The notes beneath the pieces were generated by a model that was given only the letters and a program-made list of their open reading frames with translations, was not told the origin of the DNA and searched no databases. From positions 91,582-128,079 of the forward strand of contig MHKF01000012.1 of the NCBI GenBank assembly GCA_001818315.1: a stretch of 36,498 nucleotides of DNA, read 5' to 3'. Within the stretch, counting starts at the first letter, position 1. The number at the start of each line of letters is the position of its first letter. This document shows, one piece after another, positions 23,052-31,119 of the stretch. Source of the stretch: Candidatus Kerfeldbacteria bacterium RIFCSPLOWO2_02_FULL_42_19 (lineage in GTDB: Bacteria > Patescibacteriota > Patescibacteriia > HO2-48-17). The translations under genes and the position numbers were made by a program.

Positions 23052-23633
23052 ATGATTCGGAAATTTTTTCTTCCCATACTTTTGGGTACTGGTCGTCAAG
23101 GAAGATATTCAGAATATGTTGTCCGTTTTTTGCTTTCTGAAGTCCAACGATATCCATTATTGAAGACGCAACTTATTGATGTGCGTAATTTCGCACCTGT
23201 TCGTTCTCGGACGGATTCGTGTTTTACTGTACCGTCTTGGGAACCTACGAACATTTCTCGTCAGTGGTCAGCGATTATGAAACGTGCGGATGGGCTCATT
23301 GTTGTGAGTCCGGAGTATAATCATGGATACCCCGGAGAACTGAAAATTGTGCTGGATGAAATTTTTGATGAATATGCTCGAAAACCGGTTGCCTTATGCG
23401 GCGTAAGTTCTGGCGGGCTTGGAGGTGCGCGCGTCGTGGAACAGTTGCGTCTTGTATTTGCTGCTTTGGGTATGGTGAGTATCAAGAACGCGTTGTATTT
23501 TTCGTATGTCGAAAAGTTATTTGATAAACGGGGAGAATTGCAAGATAAAAGTTACATAAAGCACGTTCGTACGACATTAGATGAACTTGTTTGGTATGCT
23601 CGTGCGCTTCGTGTTGCTCGCAAAAATGTTTAG
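23052..23633 (+). CDS. NADPH-dependent FMN reductase-like flavoprotein
   Basis: 193 residues with the flavodoxin-like fold of the FMN_red family: the N-terminal phosphate loop LGTGRQGRYSEYV (residues about 11-23), ADGLIVVSPEYNHGYPGELKIVLDE (about 79-103), which is the family signature, and VALCGVSSGGLGGARVVEQLR. It is likely to reduce FMN or quinones with NAD(P)H in the cytosol. It begins 2 nt after the FG-GAP gene and is followed by a terminator. The redox operon starts just beyond, so it may supply that pathway; this is inference. Confidence 0.9.
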   Translation: MIRKFFLPILLGTGRQGRYSEYVVRFLLSEVQRYPLLKTQLIDVRNFAPVRSRTDSCFTVPSWEPTNISRQWSAIMKRADGLIVVSPEYNHGYPGELKIVLDEIFDEYARKPVALCGVSSGGLGGARVVEQLRLVFAALGMVSIKNALYFSYVEKLFDKRGELQDKSYIKHVRTTLDELVWYARALRVARKNV

Positions 23634-23659
23634 AGATTTGCTTCGCGGGCATTTTTTTT
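23616..23659 (+). terminator. Possible terminator after the flavin reductase
   Basis: GCTCGC (23616-23621) can pair with GCGGGC (23645-23650) through one G-U pair, with an inner CAAA/TTTG, followed by eight T (23652-23659). The 5' arm lies in the coding end. Confidence 0.45.
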
Positions 23660-23667
23660 GATACAAT
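23659..23667 (+). promoter_or_regulatory. Extended -10 promoter of the DM13/Rieske operon
   Basis: TGATACAAT directly follows the T-run of the preceding terminator. The predicted start is near 23674, so the 21-bp repeat at 23680 falls in the 5' leader. Confidence 0.5.
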
Positions 23668-23679
23668 TTGGAAAGAGCC

Positions 23680-23700
23680 TATTCGGCGACAGACCCATTT
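23680..23700. repeat. 21-bp REP-like repeat, copy 2
   Basis: Identical over 21 bp, same orientation, to 69-89 (core GGCGACAGACCC). It lies between promoter and start codon of the DM13 gene. Confidence 0.5.
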
Positions 23701-23742
23701 ATTGAGCGACAGTTTTTTGAAGATTTTTTCGAGTGCCAACGT

Positions 23743-24438
23743 ATGAGCGCCATACAATCTTCTTCTAGAAAAAAATTTTATATCTTTTTTGCTTTTGAAC
23801 TTGTAGTATTTATTTTACTCTATATTTTTTTTCGCGTGCAACGCGATTCTCATATTCGTATTCCTGAGACCAATATCGATCAGGATAACACTGTTCTTTC
23901 TTCAGAGAATAATACTTCTTCCACACAAGACGAAGTCGCATTTACCGATACTCTTCGAAGTGGGCGGGATGTTGATTCCATGACCGATATCGAAAAAGAA
24001 CAAGCTATTGCGGATGCGCTTGTCGATTTCCCGTCTTCTGAGATGACCAATGATCAAAAGTCAGCAGAGGCTTCGAGCGCATCTTCTATGCTTGTGGCAG
24101 ACGAGGTTACGACACAACTTTCAGGTACATTTGACGGACGAGCACACCCAGGCAGTGGAAACGTACGTATTGTACAGGAAGGTCAAAAACGAGTGTTGAT
24201 TTTTGAAGATGATTTTCGTACTGATCCCGGACCACAGCTTCATGTTTTTTTAAGCGGCACGAAGGATCCAAAGAATAGCGCTGATCTTCATGCGGTTGGC
24301 GATGCTGATTTAGGGCGTCTCAAGAGCACCTCTGGCGCTCAGATGTATACTCTTCCAGCGGAGCTGAATTTTGATATCAAAAGCGTTGTAGTGTATTGCG
24401 TGCCGTTTAAGGTTATTTTTGGTGTTGCAAATTTCTAA
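23743..24438 (+). CDS. Membrane-anchored DM13-domain protein
   Basis: 231 residues. One N-terminal membrane segment (KFYIFFAFELVVFILLYIFF, about residues 11-30) anchors a Ser/Asp-rich linker of about 90 residues and a C-terminal DM13 domain: SGTFDGRAHPGSGNVRIV, LIFEDDFRTDPGPQLHVFLSG, LGRLKSTSGAQMYTLP, and the conserved Cys strand SVVVYCVPFKVIFGVA. DM13 is a predicted extracytoplasmic redox domain. The orientation puts it outside the membrane. ATG 23743 is chosen because the longer frame would begin upstream in the repeat. The next gene starts 9 nt later, so the two are in one operon. Confidence 0.88.
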   Translation: MSAIQSSSRKKFYIFFAFELVVFILLYIFFRVQRDSHIRIPETNIDQDNTVLSSENNTSSTQDEVAFTDTLRSGRDVDSMTDIEKEQAIADALVDFPSSEMTNDQKSAEASSASSMLVADEVTTQLSGTFDGRAHPGSGNVRIVQEGQKRVLIFEDDFRTDPGPQLHVFLSGTKDPKNSADLHAVGDADLGRLKSTSGAQMYTLPAELNFDIKSVVVYCVPFKVIFGVANF

Positions 24439-24447
24439 TTTTGTTTT

Positions 24448-25734
24448 ATGAAACTTCCACCGTTTCGGATCAATCACGTGATTGTGTCTCTGTTTATCAC
24501 GTTTGTGTATTTGATTTTTGTTCCTCATGTGCCCTTGTTTCAGCAATATGCTGTCATGATAACAATTGGAACACTTGTTGCGCTTGCCTTGATTGCACGC
24601 CGAGTGAACGCATGGGTTGATGTATCTATCGCTTTGCTTCTTGCGTTGGGTTTTCTGGTAGCGCGTCTTGTGTTTCGTTCTGTAGACGATGCGAGTATTG
24701 TCTTTCGTACCGCGGCAATTCTTGCTTTTGTGTTTTTACACTTTACGCTTTTTATTGGACCTTGGGCGCGTCTCACGCCAGAGTTTTTACGTTTTTATAA
24801 GCATCGCAGGCACTTTGGTGTGGCGACGTTTTTACTCGTGCTCACGCATTCGAGTTTTATTATTGATCTGTATTTTGAATTTTCCATTCATAATGCTTTT
24901 CAGGCTGTCTTTATATTTTTTGGGTTTACGGCAAGCTTCATAATGTTTCTCTTGGCAATGACGTCGTGGGATTATGTTCAGAAGCATGTAAGTCTTGTCT
25001 CGTGGAAAGTGATCCACACTGCGACATTTTTGGTATACGGAGGATTTGTCGTCTATTTTTTCACTGTGGCTCAGGGGTTGATTCAAACATGGCAGAAAAT
25101 GCTCCTCGCGTCTTTTCTTATTTTCTGGCTTCTTGTAGCTCCGTGGAGTTTGCCGAAAAAAATTCTGCACCGTGTGAATGGTTGGAAGCAACTCCACATT
25201 TTGATTTATATTGGTTATGTTTCGACGATCGCGCATATTTGGACCGGAACTGCACAGAATCAAGGGCCGCTATTGCAAGCACTCTTTTGGACTTTTGTTG
25301 TTGGTGTCGTTGCTTCCCATGCACATGGTTGGTTGCTGATGTGGCAACAGTGGCGCGCACGCAAGCGTGTTCCACGGGAAGTGATGGAGATAAACGGCAG
25401 TACGTATTATTTGTTGGATCGAGTAGAAAATTTGCAAGCTGGAGTGGGACGACGTTTTGATATTCAGGGTACTCCACTTGCAACTTTTCTGCATGATGGT
25501 CGTTTTTTTACTTTATCGAATGTGTGCCCACATCAAGGCGGCCCGATTTCACAAGGGGAAATTGTGAATGGATATGTTGAATGTCCGTGGCACCGGTATC
25601 AGTTTAGTGTTCAAAACGGTCTCGGTCCTCCGGGTTTTGCCGATTGCATAGCCTATTATGATACGCAAGTTCAGAATGGTGCAGTGTATGTTTCGCTCGA
25701 ACGGGTGCAAAATAAAGATCAATGTGGCAAATGA
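24448..25734 (+). CDS. Ferric-reductase-like membrane protein fused to Rieske domain
   Basis: 428 residues. Residues about 10-300 are eight or nine hydrophobic helices of ferric-reductase-like transmembrane (YedZ/MsrQ-like) type, with likely haem-ligand His in FLHFTL (98), RRHFG (122), LTHSSF (134), KVIHTATF (190) and KQLHILIY (250). A short basic linker leads to a Rieske [2Fe-2S] domain at about 312-420 with C360-P-H362 and C379-P-W-H382. No FAD/NAD reductase domain is present, so electrons must come from another protein, plausibly the Rieske-flavodoxin fusion encoded by the next gene. That gene overlaps this one by 4 nt (ATGA). No Shine-Dalgarno site. Confidence 0.88.
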   Translation: MKLPPFRINHVIVSLFITFVYLIFVPHVPLFQQYAVMITIGTLVALALIARRVNAWVDVSIALLLALGFLVARLVFRSVDDASIVFRTAAILAFVFLHFTLFIGPWARLTPEFLRFYKHRRHFGVATFLLVLTHSSFIIDLYFEFSIHNAFQAVFIFFGFTASFIMFLLAMTSWDYVQKHVSLVSWKVIHTATFLVYGGFVVYFFTVAQGLIQTWQKMLLASFLIFWLLVAPWSLPKKILHRVNGWKQLHILIYIGYVSTIAHIWTGTAQNQGPLLQALFWTFVVGVVASHAHGWLLMWQQWRARKRVPREVMEINGSTYYLLDRVENLQAGVGRRFDIQGTPLATFLHDGRFFTLSNVCPHQGGPISQGEIVNGYVECPWHRYQFSVQNGLGPPGFADCIAYYDTQVQNGAVYVSLERVQNKDQCGK

Positions 25735-26852
25735 ATAAAAAGTCACAAAAGTATGCAAAGCGATTGCAAGATACTCGTGGATTACTGCGAAAGTCTAGGA
25801 ATTTTTCTGTTTGCATTGGGCAAGCACTAGAATTTCCTGAAGGTTGCGGTCGTACTATTATTATTGAACACAAAAAGTATGCGGTCTTTCGGTTTCAAGG
25901 AAAGCTTGGTTGTATTGGAAATAGTTGCCTGCATGCCGGTGGTCCGTTAGGTGAAGGTCGTATTCGTGACGGTCGAGTGTATTGCGCTTGGCATAACTGG
26001 GATTGGGATTTTCAGACAGGCAGGGGATATGGAGATGAAAGCGTTGGTGGATACGCTATTTGGGAAGAGAACAACAAGGTGTATGTTGATCCCGCGCATG
26101 TTATTATGCCTTTGAAAGTCGCTCCGGCGCATAAAAAAATTACGATTACTCCAAAAGTATTTGATGATGGTACATTGCGGATTCTTGGTATTTCCACGAC
26201 GATGATGAATCTCGAAAATCCTCGCGCTTCTACTTCTGAATACACATTGGAACAGGCGTTTTCCGCATTCCAGGGCAAACAGGGTTTTGAAACGCGTGTA
26301 CTGAAACTGAGAGAGTTGCGCTTTCGCACCTGCGAAGGGTATTATTCTCGTGATAAAGCAGCTTGCCTCTGGCCATGTTCTCTTACGCAGGCTGATAAAG
26401 ATGATCAATTGATTGATTTATATCGAGCCCTTGTGGAATGGTGCGATATTGTGATTGTTGCAACGCCCATTCGGTGGAACAGTGCTTCGAGTTTGTATTA
26501 TAAAATGCAGGAACGACTCAATTGTATTCAGAATCAGATTACTTTGTATGATAGGGTGCTTATTAAAAATAAAGTTGCGGGATTTATTATTACTGGTGGA
26601 CAAGACGGCGTACAGGCCGTTGCTGGAAGCATGATGATGTTTTTCTCTGAACTTGGCTTTACATTTGGACAATTTCCATTTGTGGGTTGGAGCCGCGGGT
26701 GGTATAATGAAAACATGAAAACGAATTTCGGTGACGCGCAGAACAGCGATCTTGTGTCAGAAGCGGTGAAAATGATACAGCGCGCTTGCGAGCTTATTGC
26801 TACATACCGAAATCAACAGCATCATTATTCTAGCCATAAGAGGCATAAATAA
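25731..26852 (+). CDS. Rieske domain fused to flavodoxin-like iron-sulfur flavoprotein
   Basis: 373 residues from ATG 25731. A Rieske [2Fe-2S] domain at about 25-120 has C66-L-H68 and C85-A-W-H88 (GNSCLHAGGPLGEG, CAWHNWDWDF). It is joined to a flavodoxin-like NADPH:FMN-reductase or iron-sulfur-flavoprotein domain at about 150-340: ILGISTTMMN for the phosphate loop, a Cys cluster C201...C212...C216 (CEGYYSRDKAACLWPC), and VIVATPIRWNSASSLYYKMQERL. No signal peptide, so cytosolic. One protein thus carries FMN, a Rieske cluster and perhaps another cluster, matching a donor for the membrane protein encoded before it. The downstream gene begins 16 nt after the stop. Confidence 0.87.
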   Translation: MNKKSQKYAKRLQDTRGLLRKSRNFSVCIGQALEFPEGCGRTIIIEHKKYAVFRFQGKLGCIGNSCLHAGGPLGEGRIRDGRVYCAWHNWDWDFQTGRGYGDESVGGYAIWEENNKVYVDPAHVIMPLKVAPAHKKITITPKVFDDGTLRILGISTTMMNLENPRASTSEYTLEQAFSAFQGKQGFETRVLKLRELRFRTCEGYYSRDKAACLWPCSLTQADKDDQLIDLYRALVEWCDIVIVATPIRWNSASSLYYKMQERLNCIQNQITLYDRVLIKNKVAGFIITGGQDGVQAVAGSMMMFFSELGFTFGQFPFVGWSRGWYNENMKTNFGDAQNSDLVSEAVKMIQRACELIATYRNQQHHYSSHKRHK

Positions 26853-26867
26853 TTTATTAAGTAATCT

Positions 26868-27953
26868 ATGCTGCAAGATACAAAACAAAGATTGAGGACT
26901 ATTTTTCGCTTTGTTGTTGGCGGTCTCGTTGTGCTTATCCTTCTTGGCATCGTAGGCCAATTTTTTTCCGGTATCGCGTCTTCTGTAAGGGATAATTTTT
27001 CTTTCATAGGTGTATCGAAGAAACAATATGGCGAAGCTTCCTACGAATCAAATCTCGGTTCGGCTGACTCTGGAAGTTTTTTGGGTCTCGTCAGGACAAC
27101 AGACACGTCTTCTGACACCTACACATCGGCACCACGTTCTGAGTCCTATGATTCCAATACTACTACTACGGTAATGGAAGGGAAGTTGACACAACGAAAA
27201 GTTATTCGCAATGGATCGCTTTCGCTCTTGGTGAAAGAAGCCGAATCAGTTGCAAAGAAAATTCATAGCATCGCTACTCAATATAAGGGGTTTGTTTCGC
27301 AGTCGCGTGTGTATGAAGTTTCTGATGGTGTAAAATCAGGAAATGTTACGATTCGTATTCCCGCTGCTGATTTTTATAAGGCGCTCGGTGAAATTAAAGC
27401 TTTAGCGATCAAGGTAGAAAATGAACAGGTTGATGCCGATGATGTGACCGAACAGTATATTGATCTTCAAGCGCAACTCCGAAATTTGCAAGCTGAAGAG
27501 CAGCAATATCTTGAAATCATGAAATCAGCAAAGACTGTGGAAGAAACGTTGCAAGTTTCTGAGCGTTTGGCGAGTGTGCGCGGACGTATTGAGCAGATTC
27601 AGGGACAATTGCAGTATCTTGAACGCCAGGTTGATATGTCTACGATTTCTATATATTTAACAGCTGAAGCTGATGTCGAGGTTTTTGGTGTTCGCTGGCG
27701 CCCGCTCTATGAATTGAAGCGCGCTTTCCGAGATATGATTGAGGGTTTGACGAATTATGCTGATTCCATGTTCCGTTTCATATTGAGTTTACCAGTCATT
27801 ATTTTGTGGGTGGTAACTATTGGCGTGATTGTCATTATTGCTTTTCGGATATTGCGCTGGTTTGCGCGTCGGTTTTTATCGTTCCGTCACTTTTTTCAGA
27901 AAAATGATGTGAAGAAAAACGGAAAAAAGAACGGTGTTTCTCCATCGGTATAA
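26868..27953 (+). CDS. DUF4349-family membrane protein
   Basis: 361 residues. N-terminal membrane segment (FVVGGLVVLILLGIVGQFF), a Ser/Thr-rich stretch, then the DUF4349 core from about residue 105: RKVIRNGSLSLLVKEAESVAKKI, GNVTIRIPAADFYKALGEIK, and a long coiled coil (YIDLQAQLRNLQAEEQQYLEIM to RIEQIQGQLQYLERQVDMSTISIYL). A second membrane segment near the C-terminus (PVIILWVVTIGVIVIIAFRIL) is followed by a basic tail. This is the usual layout of the family, whose function is unknown; an envelope role is likely. It is 16 nt after the redox operon. Confidence 0.88.
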   Translation: MLQDTKQRLRTIFRFVVGGLVVLILLGIVGQFFSGIASSVRDNFSFIGVSKKQYGEASYESNLGSADSGSFLGLVRTTDTSSDTYTSAPRSESYDSNTTTTVMEGKLTQRKVIRNGSLSLLVKEAESVAKKIHSIATQYKGFVSQSRVYEVSDGVKSGNVTIRIPAADFYKALGEIKALAIKVENEQVDADDVTEQYIDLQAQLRNLQAEEQQYLEIMKSAKTVEETLQVSERLASVRGRIEQIQGQLQYLERQVDMSTISIYLTAEADVEVFGVRWRPLYELKRAFRDMIEGLTNYADSMFRFILSLPVIILWVVTIGVIVIIAFRILRWFARRFLSFRHFFQKNDVKKNGKKNGVSPSV

Positions 27954-27960
27954 TGTCATT

Positions 27961-28521
27961 ATGGAATATATTGCCACTGACATTCCAGGAATTTACATTA
28001 TCGAACCTAAGGTGTTTGGTGATGCGCGCGGGTATTTTTTCGAATCATTTCGTTTGGATGAACTTCGTGCACATATCGGCGATTTCCAATTTGTCCAAGA
28101 TAATCAATCGCTTTCACGGTATGGTGTATTGCGTGGATTTCATTTTCAGCGCCCACCTTATAGTCAAGCAAAGCTTATGCAGGTCTTGAGTGGATCTGTT
28201 TTGGATGTCGCAGTTGATATTCGTAAAGGATCACCAACGTTTGGTAAGTATATTGCCGTTGAACTTTCTTCGGAAAATAAAAAACAACTTTTTGTATCAA
28301 AAGGTTTTGCGCATGCTTTCCTTGTGTTAAGCGAAACGGCTGTGTTTTTTTACAAGTGTGATGAGTATTATCACCTAGAGAGTGAGAGCGGTATCCGTTT
28401 TGACGACCCCAACTTAGGTATCGATTGGAAAATCCCAACGAAAGATATACAACTTTCGGAAAAAGATAAGCAACTGAAGATGCTCACTGAGATAGACATT
28501 CCATTTGAATATACTCAGTAG
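27961..28521 (+). CDS. rfbC: dTDP-4-dehydrorhamnose 3,5-epimerase
   Basis: Cupin enzyme making dTDP-4-dehydro-L-rhamnose for cell-surface sugars. 186 residues: GIYIIEPKVFGDARGYFFESF, QDNQSLSRYGVLRGFHFQ with the catalytic His, QVLSGSVLDVAVDIRKGSPTFGKY, GFAHAFLVLSE, and IRFDDPNLGIDW near the end. ATG 27961 is preferred to the in-frame start at 27934 inside the previous gene. A TATAAT box at 27949-27954, partly made of the preceding gene's stop codon, would start transcription exactly at 27961, but no -35 box is seen. rfbD follows 31 nt downstream; rfbA and rfbB are not in the window. Confidence 0.95.
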   Translation: MEYIATDIPGIYIIEPKVFGDARGYFFESFRLDELRAHIGDFQFVQDNQSLSRYGVLRGFHFQRPPYSQAKLMQVLSGSVLDVAVDIRKGSPTFGKYIAVELSSENKKQLFVSKGFAHAFLVLSETAVFFYKCDEYYHLESESGIRFDDPNLGIDWKIPTKDIQLSEKDKQLKMLTEIDIPFEYTQ

Positions 28522-28552
28522 CATATTGCGGAAACGCATCATCTAAAAATGT

Positions 28553-29431
28553 ATGTCTTTGTCTATTGTAGTGACCGGCGCTTTAGGTCAACTTGGATCC
28601 GAAATTCGGGAACTCGCGTCGCAGTATCCGTATCATTTCGTTTTTACTGATCGTGATGAACTTGATGTTACAACTCCTAAGCAAGTCAAGGAGTTTTTTG
28701 TGCAACATCGTTTTCGTTGGTGTATCAATTGTGCTTCGTATACAGCTGTTGATAAGGCGGAGAGCGAACGGGAACAAGCTTTTAGTGTGAATGCAGAAAG
28801 TGTCAGAAATCTTGTCGCAGCGTGCTGCGAAGTTGATGCGCAACTTTTGCATGTTTCTACTGATTTTGTTTTTGATGGGATGAAGAGTTCTCCTTATACA
28901 GAAGATGATGAGACTCACGCGCTGAGTGTCTATGGAGCTAGTAAACTTGCTGGAGAAGGCGAGGCGCTGAAGTACCCGAAAAGTTTTATTGTGCGTACGG
29001 CGTGGCTGTATTCTTCATTTGGGAAAAATTTTGTCAAAACAATCTTGCGACTTGCCTCAGAGCGGAAGGAGATTGGTGTTATTTTTGAACAGGTTGGTAC
29101 GCCGACGTATGCACGTGATCTTGCTCGTGCACTTCTTGCAATGATCGCGTATAGCGAGGCACATTCCTATACACTTTCTGATTTGTACGGTCTGTATCAT
29201 TATTCGAATGAAGGTGTCGCGAGTTGGTATGATTTTGCTCAGGCGATTGTGGATGCTGCTGGATCTTTATGCCTTATAAAACCTATTGAAGTGAAAGATT
29301 ATCCAACGCCAGCTCGCCGGCCTTTCTACAGCGTCTTGAATAAAGGAAAAATTAAAAAAACTTTTGATATTTCTATCCCGCATTGGCGAAAGAGTTTGGA
29401 GGAATGCATGAAATTGCTTTTGCGTGGTTAG
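28553..29431 (+). CDS. rfbD: dTDP-4-dehydrorhamnose reductase
   Basis: NAD(P)H-dependent last step of dTDP-L-rhamnose synthesis. 292-residue extended SDR: VTGALGQLGSEI (residues about 7-18), INCASYTAVDKAESE, HVSTDFVFDGMKSSPYTEDD with the catalytic Thr region, YGASKLAGE with catalytic Tyr and Lys, TAWLYSSFGKNFVKTIL, and GLYHYSNEGVASWYDFAQAI. Pairs with rfbC, so the cell probably decorates its surface with rhamnose. No Shine-Dalgarno site. Confidence 0.95.
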   Translation: MSLSIVVTGALGQLGSEIRELASQYPYHFVFTDRDELDVTTPKQVKEFFVQHRFRWCINCASYTAVDKAESEREQAFSVNAESVRNLVAACCEVDAQLLHVSTDFVFDGMKSSPYTEDDETHALSVYGASKLAGEGEALKYPKSFIVRTAWLYSSFGKNFVKTILRLASERKEIGVIFEQVGTPTYARDLARALLAMIAYSEAHSYTLSDLYGLYHYSNEGVASWYDFAQAIVDAAGSLCLIKPIEVKDYPTPARRPFYSVLNKGKIKKTFDISIPHWRKSLEECMKLLLRG

Positions 29432-29447
29432 GTTTTTTCTTTCTACC

Positions 29448-29573
29448 TTGAATTACGAAACCCCCATCATGGGGTCCTGTCACCGATTCACCTTTTCCGT
29501 GCTCATCCCTATGAAACGGGATTCCGCGCGGGAAAGGTGAATCGCTGCCACCCCTGAGGGTTTCGTAATTCAA
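29448..29573. repeat. 126-bp MITE-like inverted-repeat element
   Basis: TTGAATTACGAAACCC (29448-29463) is perfectly inverted at 29558-29573. Further in, CGATTCACCTTTTCC (29484-29498) matches the inverse of 29531-29545 with one mismatch. The whole element is thus one long imperfect palindrome, filling the space between rfbD and the hydrolase gene. No ORF inside. It resembles a MITE or REP-type mobile hairpin; no target-site duplication is evident beyond the repeat itself. It contains CCTGTCACCGATTC, loosely like the left-end sequence around 25-41. Confidence 0.65.
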
Positions 29574-29581
29574 AGCTTTCT

Positions 29582-30334
29582 ATGAAAACGTATCCGCTAC
29601 GTACAAGATTTGCACGCGATATTGTCACAGAATTTCGTGTGCCGCTGCGTTTGAGTCGTCGTGTGATTATTCTTTGTGATGGCATGCCAAGCGTGCCTTC
29701 ACCGAGTCGGCTCCTGGATTTTTTTTGGAAAAAAGGGTACTGGGTGTTTCGGCTGCGGTATCGCGGAACATGGGAAAGCGGCGGGCGATTTCTTGCGCGT
29801 TCCCCGCACGAAGATATTCTTGCTGTGATTGATGGATTGCGAAAGAGTTTTGTAAGTATTGCTGATAAACGGAAATTTACAGTTACGCCTGAACATATTT
29901 TTATTATTGGACAAAGTTTCGGAGGAACTGCAGCAATTTTATCGCTCCTTGATGCTCGTGTCGATAAAGTCGTAGCACTGAGTCCTGTTGTTGATTGGAA
30001 AGCGCCCAGTAAAGTCGAATCACTTGATTGGCTGTATTATTTTGTTCGGGAGGGTTTTGGTGAGGGATATCGTTTTCGCTTCGAAGATTGGAGGAAGCTT
30101 ATTTCTGGAAAATTTTTTAATCCTCAAGCGCATGTTCGAGACATCGATGGATCGAAACTCATGATTCTTCACGCGCGAGATGATAACGTAGTATTGTTTG
30201 GACCTGTGAAGCGGTTCGCACAGCGAGTCGGTTGCGAATTGATGTTACTCAAGCGCGGCGGACATGCACAGAGTTCGTGGCTTTTACAAAAACGTATCTA
30301 TCGCCATGTCCGAGGATTTCTATTGCATACTTAG
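29582..30334 (+). CDS. Alpha/beta hydrolase, S9-peptidase-like
   Basis: 250 residues. Catalytic triad visible: the nucleophile elbow GQSFGG (residues about 109-114), the Asp in HARDDNVV (about 200-207), and the His in RGGHAQSS (about 223-230). The oxyanion-side opening RRVIILCDGMPSVPSPS and FRLRYRGTWESGG fit an acylaminoacyl-peptidase or esterase-like member. No signal peptide, so cytosolic. Substrate unknown. It begins 8 nt after the MITE-like element, which must be in its leader. Confidence 0.88.
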   Translation: MKTYPLRTRFARDIVTEFRVPLRLSRRVIILCDGMPSVPSPSRLLDFFWKKGYWVFRLRYRGTWESGGRFLARSPHEDILAVIDGLRKSFVSIADKRKFTVTPEHIFIIGQSFGGTAAILSLLDARVDKVVALSPVVDWKAPSKVESLDWLYYFVREGFGEGYRFRFEDWRKLISGKFFNPQAHVRDIDGSKLMILHARDDNVVLFGPVKRFAQRVGCELMLLKRGGHAQSSWLLQKRIYRHVRGFLLHT

Positions 30335-30377
30335 GGGTGAGATGTTATTGGCGGTCAAAGTATTTTTCGGTCATGAT

Positions 30378-30992
30378 ATGTCAAAAATTTTGTTGGTTAT
30401 TATCTCTGGCCCGCCCTGCACTGGAAAGACAACGTTTGGTAAAAAAATAGCCAGAGAATTTCGCCTGCCTTTTATCAGTAAAGATGACATCAAGGAATCT
30501 CTCTTTGATGTTCTTGGCGTGAAAGATCGTGGATGGTCAAAGAAATTGGGTTTAGCTGCATACAAAGTTTTATATTACTTTACTGAGTCACTCTTAGCAG
30601 CTGGAAAATCAGCTATTATCGAAAGTAATTTTAAGGCTGAGTATGACAGCGAGAGATTCCTTGATTTTCAAAAGAAGTATGCCTTTACTCCTGTTCAGAT
30701 TATGTGTAGAACAGATGGCGAAATTCTCTTTGAGCGTTTCAAAAAACGAGCGGAGTCCGGTAAACGCTATCCAGGACATGTGGACCAGAGTAACTATGAC
30801 GAGTTTAAGAATGTATTATTGGAAGGTTATCATGCACCCCTGGATATATCTGGCAAAGTTTTTGACATTGATACCACGGTATTTGAAAGTATTGATTACG
30901 AAAAGCTCTTCGAGACGATTCGTTCGGCAACCAATGACAACTCATACAGCATACACGGTCTTACAAAAGGAAAATTCGGATCATTTTTTTAA
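30378..30992 (+). CDS. P-loop kinase-like protein (AAA_33/zeta-toxin-like)
   Basis: 204 residues from ATG 30378. Walker A GPPCTGKTTFGKKIA (residues about 11-25) is followed by FISKDDIKESLFD, which resembles the nucleoside- or sugar-kinase-like AAA_33 group; IIESNF (about 78) holds a probable acidic residue, and RFKKRAESGKRYPGH is a lid-like basic segment. Substrate cannot be told: small-molecule phosphotransferases, tRNA-end kinases and zeta toxins share this shape. Upstream in-frame starts overlap the hydrolase gene, so the internal ATG is chosen. No Shine-Dalgarno site. Confidence 0.8.
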   Translation: MSKILLVIISGPPCTGKTTFGKKIAREFRLPFISKDDIKESLFDVLGVKDRGWSKKLGLAAYKVLYYFTESLLAAGKSAIIESNFKAEYDSERFLDFQKKYAFTPVQIMCRTDGEILFERFKKRAESGKRYPGHVDQSNYDEFKNVLLEGYHAPLDISGKVFDIDTTVFESIDYEKLFETIRSATNDNSYSIHGLTKGKFGSFF

Positions 30993-31020
30993 AAAGGCCC
31001 TTTTGAAATTTTTTATAGAT

Positions 31021-31067
31021 GCATAAACCCCGTGCCAGTTTGTTCCGAAGAACTCTCTGGCACGAGG
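31021..31067 (-). terminator. Terminator of the small membrane protein gene
   Basis: CGTGCCAG (31031-31038) pairs with CTGGCACG (31057-31064), extended by CC/GG. On the minus strand TTTATGC follows. It lies between convergent genes and may serve both. Confidence 0.55.
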
Positions 31068-31119
31068 TAGTAGTCGCGTTCGTGTCATCGCACAACAGCG
31101 GATATCTTTCAGGGCGTGG

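Noticed and set aside
27934..27960. Upstream start for rfbC inside the DUF4349 gene
   Set aside because: The extra residues do not resemble the family and the internal ATG 27961 fits both the family start and the -10 box.
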